From Acetivibrio alkalicellulosi (lineage in GTDB: Bacteria; Bacillota; Clostridia; Acetivibrionales; Acetivibrionaceae): a stretch of 64,000 nt of DNA. Each line of letters starts with the position of its first letter. The first letter of the stretch is position 1. This document shows, one piece after another, positions 56,066 to 64,000 of the stretch. The DNA is taken from NCBI GenBank assembly GCA_008125075.1, contig VLTH01000002.1, positions 2,828,924 to 2,892,923 on the forward strand, in the 5' to 3' direction. The position numbers and the translations under genes were made by a program. The notes below the pieces were generated by a model. It had not been told where the DNA came from and did not search any database. It worked only from the letters and a program-made list of their open reading frames with translations.

Positions 56066-56446
56066 CTTACCTCTCCCCTTTTTATAAATTCTAAAATTTT
56101 TCTTTACATGATAGAGCATATTAATACTTCCACCACTCATGTTTAACAGGCAATCTATTAAGCTCATATCCGATAATTGATTTTTTTCAGCTATTGGACC
56201 TATTATCTTTTTATTTATATCATCACCTATACTGGGTGTTCCTTTTAAAGCAACCATATCTTTAAAAGTTGAACCTTTCGGTATTGCAACAGGTGCATAT
56301 GGCATCCCATCATATTTATCACTAATGTATTTTATAAAGAGCATTACCAACACATAATCCTTGTACTGGCTTGCATCCATGCCACCTCTTAATTCATCAC
56401 AGCTTGACCAAAGCGAGCTATATAGCTCTGATTTTTTAATTGCCAT
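56066..56446 (-). pseudogene. hsdM: Truncated type I restriction-modification methylase (hsdM N terminus)
   Basis: The first 110 or so codons match the HsdM N-terminal domain (LWSSCDELRGGMDASQYKDY, then VLVMLFIKYISDKYDG, GSTFKDMVALKG). After about NQLSDM the sequence departs and runs in frame into the adjacent unknown gene. The catalytic methylase domain is missing. It is a relic of a type I system whose other part may be at 52924-53282. Confidence 0.8.
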
Positions 56447-56566
56447 TTAGTTAAAGTCCCCCTATTTGTTTAATCTACTATAATTATATTTATACCCAAA
56501 GTATATTTCAACAGTATCAAATATTATTTTTATATTATAGGGACTTTATAACCCATTAAAAATTTG

Positions 56567-57154
56567 TTATTTATCTGTTCTAATTTCAGATACCACTTCA
56601 TTTACAAAATAGTACATTCTTTTGGTACCTTCCTCAGTTGCTTCATAATTGTATGCTTTATGTTTATTAATCCCTATGTTTTCAGCTTCTTTTGAAGCCT
56701 CTATATTTGCACCCAGAAAAACAAACTCCCATCCATATTTCTGATTTTGATGGCTTATCAAATTCTTTACTTTATCATATGTGTACTCCTTACTGGCATT
56801 TTCCATCCCATCTGTTGTTATCACAAATATAATCTTTCCAGGTCTATCACTTTCTTTTGTTTTTGATAATCTTTTACCAACATCTATTATTGTTTTTCCT
56901 ATAGCATCTAATAATGCAGTACTACCCCTGACATAATAATCTTTGTTACTTATTTTACAATCATTTGCTAAAACCCCATTTAGTAATATTTCATACATGT
57001 TATCAAAGAGAACAGCCGTAACAATTGTTTTACCTTTTAGTCTGCTTTGTTTTTCAATAAAAGTATTAAATCCTGATATTGTTTCACTTTCCAATCCAGC
57101 CATTGAACCACTTCTGTCAAGAAGAAAGATAATTTCTGTTAAATTATTATTCAT
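56567..57154 (-). CDS. Small vWA-domain protein (TerY-like)
   Basis: 195 residues from the ATG at 57154 after AAAGGA; a longer frame from 57253 lacks a site. A single von Willebrand A domain with the MIDAS motif FLLDRSGSMAG (Asp 13, Ser 15, Ser 17), Thr in GSTALLDAIG and Asp in ITTDGME. Cytoplasmic. Divergent from the HTH gene at 57258. The pair recurs in clostridia; the role is not established. Divergent promoters lie in the 100-base gap. Confidence 0.85.
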   Translation of the reverse strand: MNNNLTEIIFLLDRSGSMAGLESETISGFNTFIEKQSRLKGKTIVTAVLFDNMYEILLNGVLANDCKISNKDYYVRGSTALLDAIGKTIIDVGKRLSKTKESDRPGKIIFVITTDGMENASKEYTYDKVKNLISHQNQKYGWEFVFLGANIEASKEAENIGINKHKAYNYEATEEGTKRMYYFVNEVVSEIRTDK

Positions 57155-57257
57155 TTTTTTCATCCTTTCTATGTTGATTATGATATAATAATATCTGAAA
57201 TCGGTTTTTCTTTGGTCGCCTGTCAAGCGACATTCTAAAATTTTGGGGGGCAACTAA

Positions 57258-57761
57258 GTGTTTGATTATTCATTACTTATTCAATTAAAAGAATATATTG
57301 GTTATCATATTTATAATCAAAGACCATCAATTTTAAAAGAAGTACGACAAAATGATTCATATTATGATTGTTTTCCTCATTTTGAGCTAGAAAATTATAT
57401 TAAAGAAAATAAAAAAGAAGCATTTAATCGTGTACTATTTAATTTTATTGATAAAAAGGGACTTTGTGATTCTGAAGTATACAAAAAAGCTGGGCTTGAC
57501 AGAAGACACTTTTCAAAAATCCGTTCAAACTCTGCCTATAGATTATCAAAAAACTCAGTGATTGCTCTTTCATTAGCTCTTGAGCTAGAAAAGGAAGAAA
57601 CTGATAGGCTCTTGTGTGCTGCTGGATTTTCATTTTCAGACAATGATATATTTGATTTGGTAATTCAATTTTGTGTTGATAAGAAAATATTTAATATAGA
57701 TGATGTAAATCAAGCATTAGATCACTATAATTTAAAACCTTTAGCTGGAACATGTGATTGA
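57258..57761 (+). CDS. Helix-turn-helix protein divergent from vWA gene
   Basis: 167 residues, GTG start after a GGGGGG run. The C-terminal half has an XRE-like helix-turn-helix, VYKKAGLDRRHFSKIRSN then LSKNSVIALSLALELEKEET. N-terminal part unrecognised. Divergent transcription suggests that it regulates or acts with the vWA protein; this is inferred. Confidence 0.8.
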   Translation: MFDYSLLIQLKEYIGYHIYNQRPSILKEVRQNDSYYDCFPHFELENYIKENKKEAFNRVLFNFIDKKGLCDSEVYKKAGLDRRHFSKIRSNSAYRLSKNSVIALSLALELEKEETDRLLCAAGFSFSDNDIFDLVIQFCVDKKIFNIDDVNQALDHYNLKPLAGTCD

Positions 57762-57893
57762 TATTATGAAAATGTTTTGTTAATAGCTCCTCATTCGGTG
57801 TATTAATTTATTCTCTAATTAAAGCACAAGTATCTGATATATCAGTATTGTAATCATTGCTATGTATGTGAAAAGGAGCTGTTGTCATACTAG

Positions 57894-58190
57894 ATTATTT
57901 AAGTAAAGAAACAGCTCTTTTCAATAAAATTTTGATATCTTTTTTTAAAACTCTCTCAATTTGTTTATCAAGTTCATCCCTGTCTACAACCAAACTCCCG
58001 TCCATATTTCTTAATAATCAAACTTCCATAAACTCTAACATCATTGTTAATAAAAGTAATAATTTGATCTTTAAAAGAAAATAACTTGAATCCTTCGACA
58101 GTGGTTTGTTCATTGTTCTTCCAATTTGCTTCATTATAGAATCTTTTAAAACCTTTTCCTGATTTATTTGTCTGTTTACAAGGTTTACCA
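57894..58190 (-). pseudogene. Small frameshifted gene remnant
   Basis: Three overlapping minus-strand frames: one from an ATG near 58190 (MVNLVNRQINQEKVLKDSIM), then FSFKDQIITFINNDVRVYGS, then DGSLVVDRDELDKQIERVLK ending LLK at 57895. They look like one gene of about 100 residues broken twice. Family not recognised. The rest of the 57.8-58.3 kb gap shows nothing else. Confidence 0.4.
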
Positions 58191-58276
58191 TCTATCTAAA
58201 AGTGCGTTGTTTGAATCTTAATTAATTTTTACGTATAAAAAAATATATTAAAAAACACATCATTTTGCTTTTATTT

Positions 58277-59032
58277 TCAATCCTTTGTGCAACCATAATG
58301 GTTGTATATTAACTCTTCATATTCTTTACTTACTGGTAAGGTAACGTCAAAATCAGGGCACTTTCGAATACTATCTATTGGTATACTTACAGAAATCTGT
58401 TTTTGGTGCCAACTTATAAATTTAATCCATTCTGGAGCAATAAGAACTTTTTTATTGTCTAGATCTTTTATCGTATCTAATACCATGTATCGAATTAACC
58501 AGTTTTCATCATCTACTATAAAATCACTAACATATCCTAAATCGCTGTCATTGGCTGAAACTTTATATCCTGTAACCTCTTCTGTACTCCTTATACCTTC
58601 ATCTTTCACTTCATTATCTTGGGTGATTCCTCTATCTTCAATTTGATAAAAAATAGGTTGTGGACTAAATCCCATATTAGCATTTCCTATTAAATAACCG
58701 TTTCCTGTCCAATAATACGGCCAGCTATAATAATTTGCAAGCTTCTCATCGTTTTCCTTTGATATCGGTTTGTCCGAATCTATATGAGGACTATTCTTAA
58801 CTTGATCCATTGTCAACGAAACATGAAATTTCTTGTCAGTAAAAGTAGGTTTTTCAAATGACAATGGTGATATAAGTACCTGACGACCAAAAAGCCAAAA
58901 GCCTGTCTTATCAACAAGATATCTAATAACCCAGTTTCTTTCATCAAAATAAAAGTCATTTACTTTTCCTATCTCACCATCTTTTGCTGCTATTTTGTAT
59001 CCTATCATTTCTTTTAAACTTCTTAATAACAT
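58277..59032 (-). CDS. Protein with two PRC-barrel domains
   Basis: About 251 residues from the ATG at 59032, eight bases after AAGGGG. Two PRC-barrel modules: residues 9-80 (EMIGYKIAAKDGEIGKVNDF, YLVDKTGFWLFGRQVLI) and about 145-220 (EVTGYKVSANDSDLGYVSDF, YMVLDTIKDL). PRC-barrels adapt photosynthetic, RNA-processing or sporulation proteins. Single gene; precise partner unknown. Confidence 0.88.
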   Translation of the reverse strand: MLLRSLKEMIGYKIAAKDGEIGKVNDFYFDERNWVIRYLVDKTGFWLFGRQVLISPLSFEKPTFTDKKFHVSLTMDQVKNSPHIDSDKPISKENDEKLANYYSWPYYWTGNGYLIGNANMGFSPQPIFYQIEDRGITQDNEVKDEGIRSTEEVTGYKVSANDSDLGYVSDFIVDDENWLIRYMVLDTIKDLDNKKVLIAPEWIKFISWHQKQISVSIPIDSIRKCPDFDVTLPVSKEYEELIYNHYGCTKD

Positions 59033-59279
59033 TTTCATCACCCCTTAGTTTTTTATAAATACAATCAATAGTTGCAATATGTTTTTTTAGCTTCTTCTAT
59101 AATTTGCTATCATATTCTTTTAGTTATCAAGCTTTTTTTTAACCACTACGTCTTTTTTTTAATTATCATCTTTATAACCTCCTCGTATAATAATATCATA
59201 CACAACACATTAGTGTTCGTGCCTTAAGTATTTCAGTATCCAGTATTTAACTGGAAAATTCAATTCACATCAAGCATAG

Positions 59280-59638
59280 CAATTAGTTTTCTTTTCAATA
59301 ACAAACACGTAGGCCGTGCGCTATTTTGAGTAGCGAAGCGAAGCAAAATTATATTTACAACCGAGATAACCTGTAGCATTATTAATATGTAAAGTTAATA
59401 TGGGACAAGCTTTCGTCCTCCTTGCGGTTCGTCCGCTTTTTAAGAGTGGTTCCTACACCAGATTTGCCTTTTCTAACGCGAAATCTGCGTTGTCACAGTA
59501 TTGACCCCTTGCAGCAGAGGAACGAGGTCTTTATTGTTATGCGCTCATTGCGAGGGTGCTACACAATCTGGTTGCTAGGGTTATCTCAAATTAACCTTTA
59601 CTTTACTAGTCTCTCACACAGAAAGGAGGTGCTATACA
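59280..59638 (+). mobile_element. Non-coding leader of an IS110-like element
   Basis: Less AT-rich than its surroundings, with several short inverted repeats (for example CTTTCGTCCTCCTTGCGG). It precedes an IS110-type start with AGAAAGGAGG. It is the expected leader of an IS110-family insertion; its outer boundary is not clear, and this family usually lacks long terminal repeats. Confidence 0.55.
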
Positions 59639-61432
59639 ATGAACAAGCTTTATGTCGGCATGGATGTAAGTCAAAATGATGTCAAGGTATACATACTCGA
59701 CCTAGAAGGTAATGAAGCTATTAAACGCTTCGCTGTTGATAACACTCCAATAGGTGCAGAAGTAATTGCAGCCAACATTTTGGATTGCTGTAAAAAGTTA
59801 AACATCAACAAGGTTTTTGCAGGACTTGAATCAACTTCAGTATATGGGTGGCCACTCCAGTTCTATCTGGCAGATCATCTTGGACTTAAAGCCTATGATC
59901 CTATGATCATCAGCTTTAATGCCAAGATTATTGAAGCTTCAAGAAAAGAGAGAGAAGAAAGAATAAAAGCAGATATTGAGGCTGGAAATTTCAAGCAAAC
60001 AATATATAAAGAACGCAAAAAGAAGCTTGCTTTACCAAACACTAAAAGTATTTATGGTGGAGTGGATGCAGAACTGAAACAAAGACAAGATGTGGCAGAA
60101 GATTTCGTGGTTGTTTATCGACAACTGTTGCCAAACATTTTGAATAAGTTAAGCAAGATAAAAGACTACAGAAATATTAGAAAAATAAAGCATAAGATGA
60201 CAACATTGATGGCATATGGAATTTTGCTATTTGTATATCAAATTGGTTCTAGAAGAAAAGCAAACAGAGATTTGTCAAAGGATATATTTTTCGAAAATCT
60301 CAATGCAATATTTCCTGAATTTGAAACTATGCCACATGCAGATACATTGGCAAGGCTTCTTGAAAATATTGAAGTTGAGCAAATACAGGAATGTATGATT
60401 GAACTTTTTAAAGATTTAATTGGGAGAAAAAAGTTTCAGAATTATTTAATAAATAAGGGTTTCCTGATTGCAGTAGATGGAACACAAAAGTTTTACAGGG
60501 ATTATTGCTGGGACGAACGTTGTCTTGAAAGAAAAGTTGGAAAAGACAATCAAAGTAAACAATTTTATGTTTATACTCTTGATTCTGTGATTGTATTAAA
60601 CAATGGAACAACACTACCCTTTATTACTATATTTTTAAAAAATGAAGATTATGTAGAAGGAGAGAAAAAATAAGATTGTGAGCTTAAAGCTTTTACAAGA
60701 ATGGCGGAAAAGATCAAAAAGATCTTTAGAGGTATACCACTTACATTGGTACTAGACGGATTATATTCATGTGGACCTATATTTGAAATTTGCAGAAAAA
60801 ACAAATGGGACTTTATGATTGTCTTTAAAGCAGATTCAATACCAGAACTTTGGCATGAAGCTCTTGGTTTAATTGATATTGATAAAAATTGCCGAATTCG
60901 GGTTATATGGGGAGATAGAGAGCAAAATTATTTCTGGGCTAATGAAATTGAATACGAGTATGGTGATAAAAAGCGTAAAAGCATTCTTGTAAATGTTGTT
61001 TTATGTTATGAAATATGGGAAGAAAATCATAGAAATAGTACACAGAAAATAGAGAAAAAAGAGACTCGGTATGCTTGGATTTCATCTAAGCCACTAACAG
61101 AAAAGAATGTGTTTACAAGATGTACAAAATTAGCAAGAAAACGTTGGAATATAGAAACAAATATACTGGTTGAAAAACACCAGAATTATTGGTTGGAATA
61201 CTGCTATTCACATAAATGGAATGCCATGGAAGGTTTTCACTATCTAATGAGAATAGGCCATTTTATCAATGTTATGGCTATGAATAGTGAAATTTTAATT
61301 GAGAAAGTCTTACAAAGAGGGATTAGAGGTTTTATTAATGATATAAAAACAGCATGTTCTGGTGCCTTATTGGATAAGCAAAGAATACAAGCTATAATTG
61401 AGAGTAAAAAGCAGTGGAGGTTAGTGTCTTAA
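59639..61432 (+). pseudogene. Chimeric transposase: IS110 N terminus fused to a DDE transposase, with an in-frame stop
   Basis: Residues 1 to about 96 are IS110-like (LYVGMDVSQNDVKVYILDLE, LESTSVYGW). From about 97 the frame changes to a DDE transposase of the IS4-like type (LPNILNKLSKIKDYRNIRKI, AVDGTQKFY with first catalytic Asp, LVLDGLYSCG with second). A TAA at 60670-60672 interrupts GEKK-DCELKAF; typical relatives have Gln, so CAA to TAA is likely. The remainder (to 61432) is intact. Not functional as one product. Confidence 0.8.
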
Positions 61433-61737
61433 AAGAAAAAATATTAGTAAATACATAACTTATAACCTAAAATATCAAATAAGTCTTATTTGTTGCGTCT
61501 AAAAATAATAAGTAGATGCATTTGCATATACTAAACTTAAATAGAAGTATCAAAAAAAATATCTTAATTTAACATTTATGGTTCGTTATATAAAAAACTA
61601 AAGAATTATTCTATGATAAAAAAAGTTTATGCTTCAGCTATGAATTTATGGTAGGAAACTTGTTAATAATTATATATCATGCTAAACTAAAAAGGGTGTT
61701 TTTTAACATACATATTGAGGAAAAGGAGAACTGAATT
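61433..61737. other. Intergenic region
   Basis: About 300 bases, AT-rich, between the broken transposase and the methyltransferase gene. No terminator, repeat or RNA gene was recognised. A ribosome binding site (AAAAGGAG) precedes the next gene. Confidence 0.4.
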
Positions 61738-62646
61738 ATGGAGACTATAGAGCCAGTAGGGTGTCCTATTTGTAATGGAACTACAAATAAATTTATTGGA
61801 AAGCCAAGTATTCCCCAAAAATTTGTTAGTTATATACGAAAAGAGTATAAATCATTTTATTGCAAGGAGTGTAAATACTTTTTTGTTTCACCTGATATAG
61901 ATTTAACAGAAAAAGAGTGGAGCAATATGTATGCAGAAGGTTACTTTTGTGACTCTATGACAAATTGGTGGAAAAATAAAAGATTTAAAGAAAGAACTAG
62001 GGTGCTAAAACTATTTAAAAAATTCTCTTCATTTAATGGGTTAAATTTTCTTGAAATAGGTTGCGGAGAAGGCTATATGTTAATCGACGTAAATAAAACA
62101 GAATTGAATACTTATGGGATTGATGTTTCCGATAACAGAGTAACTGAAGCAAAAGACAATAGAATTAATTTTGAGGTAGGCAATTTGTTAGAGAAAAATT
62201 ATGAAAGTGAGTTTTTTGACTTTGTTTACATGGATTCGGTATTAGAACATGTACCAGATCCTGTGAAATACATGAATGAAATAAAGAGAATTTTAAAGAA
62301 AGACGGCTTGTTATATTTGGCAGTACCTAATGAAAACGCTTTGATCTTAAAATTTAGATCATTAGTATTTAAATTAACAGGTAAAAAGAGTGAAGCAGCA
62401 AGTTACAAACCATTTAAACACCCTTACCATATTAATGGTTTTACTAAAGGTTCCTTACTACAATTATTAAAAAATAATAAATTCAATGTACTTAAATATC
62501 GAAACTATGCAGGTTGGTACGAATTCTTAAAGTATGAGTTTATGTCTAAAGGTTTTATTAAAAACGCTCTACTGTTACCTGTTCATATTGTAGCTATACC
62601 ATTGAGAATGCAGTTCTATCAAGATGTAATATGTATAAAGAAGTGA
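61738..62646 (+). CDS. SAM-dependent methyltransferase with N-terminal zinc ribbon
   Basis: 302 residues. The N-terminal CPIC/CKEC pair (residues 9-12 and 42-45) forms a zinc ribbon, then the class I Rossmann domain: motif I FLEIGCGEGYM (about 104-114), ribose strand YGIDVS, motif IV DFVYMDSVLEHV and ILKKDGLLYLAVPNE. Typical of methyltransferases in surface-polysaccharide clusters. Isolated here between remnants; no partner gene. Confidence 0.85.
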   Translation: METIEPVGCPICNGTTNKFIGKPSIPQKFVSYIRKEYKSFYCKECKYFFVSPDIDLTEKEWSNMYAEGYFCDSMTNWWKNKRFKERTRVLKLFKKFSSFNGLNFLEIGCGEGYMLIDVNKTELNTYGIDVSDNRVTEAKDNRINFEVGNLLEKNYESEFFDFVYMDSVLEHVPDPVKYMNEIKRILKKDGLLYLAVPNENALILKFRSLVFKLTGKKSEAASYKPFKHPYHINGFTKGSLLQLLKNNKFNVLKYRNYAGWYEFLKYEFMSKGFIKNALLLPVHIVAIPLRMQFYQDVICIKK

Positions 62647-62795
62647 GATATTCCAGAAGTCATATAGAACGAAGTGTAGGCATTGTTTTCGATGACTTAC
62701 CTAAGCAAGGAAAAGATTATAACCAATCTTTGAAATTTTTTAGATTGAGATGGTCTCAAAAAAATAAATCCTATCTGAGCATTAAGGATTTATTA

Positions 62796-62920
62796 TGAAT
62801 CAAGCATTAGAAATGGGAGTAGAGGTTACAAAGATTCTCTTGAATCCATCACTTGACAGGGATAAACCTAACATGATTTTGTGGATAGATATTTAAAAAA
62901 ATTTTGGAGAAATATCAATC
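62796..62920 (+). pseudogene. Decayed paralogue of the 55550-56065 gene
   Basis: The frame reads NQALEMGVEVTKILLNPSLD, then RDKPNMILWID, with a stop replacing part of DDEKN, then KNFGEISI. It parallels residues 55-95 of the 55550 gene nearly exactly. Cut off at 62921 by the structured repeat. Confidence 0.8.
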
Positions 62921-63015
62921 AGACATTCATGCGCAAAAAGTTCACCAACAAAAGATTATATTGCAAATGAAAGTCTCTGCGTATGTGCATGTTTTTGAAG
63001 CAAACAAATTGTGCA
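62921..63015 (+). repeat. Two-stem structured repeat, copy 3
   Basis: AGACATTCAT (62921-62930) and ATGAAAGTCT (62967-62976; one mismatch), then the same TCTGCG-ATGTGCATGTTT tail and GAAGCAAACAAATTG as the 40732 copy. It truncates the pseudogene fragment upstream. Confidence 0.72.
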
Positions 63016-63117
63016 CATTCTAGATGAGTTGAAGCAACTAATAAAACTATAAGAATAAATTTTTATAGATATTCACCATCATAGAACCACCTAGCACCAC
63101 AGAACCCCAGTACCAAA

Positions 63118-64000
63118 GGGTGCATTTAATTTATGTGAAGAATAAAAAACCATGTTTAAAAGTTCCATTGAAAATAGACAAAAGAATAGTCTAAGATACC
63201 CATGTGAAATCAAATTAAAGGGGGGTTCTTAGACTATGATTAAAAATATCGATACTATTGTATCAAAAAACATAGGTGAAATGGAATGGGTATTAAAGGA
63301 ATTTGCTAAAGAAGCTGTAAAGCTTGATGATAAAGGTGAGCTTACAATAACTACTTTAGAAAAATTAGCAGGAAAAACAATAAAATCGCTTATTCAGATA
63401 GTGTTATTAATGATGGGTGGATTTTTAAGCAACGTTGTAAGAAGTGAGGTTAATAGAATTTGTTCCTGTGGGAAGAAAATGGGCATATCCAAAAGAGATG
63501 TTACAACTCGCATACTATCTATGTTTGGATATGTTCCTGTAACAAGAGATATGCTGTTTTGCAGAAGGTGCCGGAAAGGACAGGGAGTTTTTGATAAAGA
63601 GCTTGAGATATATGGAGAGCACAGAATAACAAAAGGAATGACAGAAATAATGACATATATGTCTCAATTAGTTCCTTCTTTTGAAAGAGCTACTGAAGCA
63701 ATAAAAAAGCTGTTAAATATTGAAGTTAGCCCTACGCAAGCACAGATAATATCTGAAGAAGTAGGGAAAAGAGTATTTGAAAAAAGAAAAACTAAAGCAG
63801 AATTAGCATATGAAAGACCTGAAGATGCAGCACCACAGGAAGTAGTAAAAATTTAAAAGAGGGACGATTATATATTCTTACAGATGGATCACAGTTAAAT
63901 ACAAGAACAGAAAACAATAAAGGCTCAACATGGAAAGAAATGAAGCTAGGTCTAGTTTTTAAAGACAGTGATGTTATAAAAAGAAAGATGGAAGCCAAAT
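63118..64000 (+). mobile_element. ISLre2-family insertion element, left part
   Basis: Left end GGGTGCATTTAATTTATGTG then AAGAATAAAAAACC, matching the MITE termini. The right end lies outside the window. It encodes a UPF0236/ISLre2-type transposase (63236 onward). Confidence 0.85.
63236..64000 (+). CDS. ISLre2/UPF0236-family transposase (frameshifted, 3' end outside window)
   Basis: The first 206 residues have the zinc-binding CSCGKK and CRRCRKG pairs and EVSPTQAQIISEEVGKRVFE, typical of ISLre2. The frame then meets TAA at 63854-63856, but the minus-1 frame continues LKEGRLYILTDGSQLNTRTE, then NNKGSTWKEMKLGLVFKDSD to the window end, including the catalytic Asp in LTDGS. A run AAAAA TTT at the junction could allow ribosomal slippage, or be a disabling indel. 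The start follows AGGGGGG. Confidence 0.85.

Noticed and set aside
55550..56446. Single 298-residue protein
   Set aside because: The first 115 residues are an hsdM remnant and the rest has its own strong ribosome binding site; treated as two features.
59422..59679. Open frame in the IS110-like leader
   Set aside because: No ribosome binding site, unusual composition and position inside the non-coding leader of an insertion element; not called as a gene.

Overview
This 64 kb window is AT-rich low-GC Firmicute DNA. Four proteins carry type I dockerins, one of them a family 9 glycoside hydrolase and another carrying two cohesin-like modules. A beta-glucosidase and many peptide/ABC transporters and membrane sensors are also present. 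This fits a cellulosome-forming, Acetivibrio/Hungateiclostridium-like clostridium; the species is an inference. No rRNA, tRNA or CRISPR array was seen.

Layout. 1-1.4 kb: end of an ABC exporter (ATPase and permease). 1.4-6.5 kb: a dockerin protein and a large cyclase/ATPase/TPR signalling protein. 6.7-14.6 kb: a zinc-ribbon membrane protein, an NA37-like gene paired with a PEP-synthase-like ATP-grasp protein, a DJ-1 protein, an N-terminal-dockerin protein, a YhfC-type membrane protease and a UPF0145 protein. 15-18.2 kb: a two-cohesin plus dockerin protein and a TPR/S41 protease. 18.6-23.1 kb: blaI-blaR1 module 1 and a serine beta-lactamase-fold hydrolase. 23.1-30.6 kb: a three-gene ABC-2 exporter, an unknown membrane protein, a large methyltransferase and an HAD phosphatase. 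30.9-34.4 kb: a TetR-controlled Cys-rich membrane protein, an L,D-transpeptidase and a GH1 beta-glucosidase. 34.7-39.2 kb: blaI-blaR1 module 2 and an orphan DegS-type kinase. 39.2-44.4 kb: an oligopeptide ABC operon. 44.5-49.4 kb: a response regulator/GGDEF protein with a partner, and a cellulosomal GH9 enzyme. 49.6-64 kb: a decayed, mobile-element-rich region. It holds a dockerin gene fragment, a nitrilase gene broken by a small repeat, type I restriction-modification remnants, a vWA/HTH pair, PRC-barrel and methyltransferase genes, a broken chimeric transposase and the left end of an ISLre2-type element.

The most distinctive content is the dispersed non-coding DNA. A roughly 200 bp MITE family shares its terminal repeat with the ISLre2-like element at 63.1 kb, so it is probably mobilised by that transposase. 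One copy has a perfect 9 bp target duplication and has rewritten the C terminus of a host gene. Three further small structured repeat families are present: a double hairpin that interrupts the nitrilase gene, a nested palindrome, and a stem-loop pair with a compensatory base change. The two blaI-blaR1 modules share a nearly superimposable promoter and operator layout, which suggests a common, cross-talking regulon.
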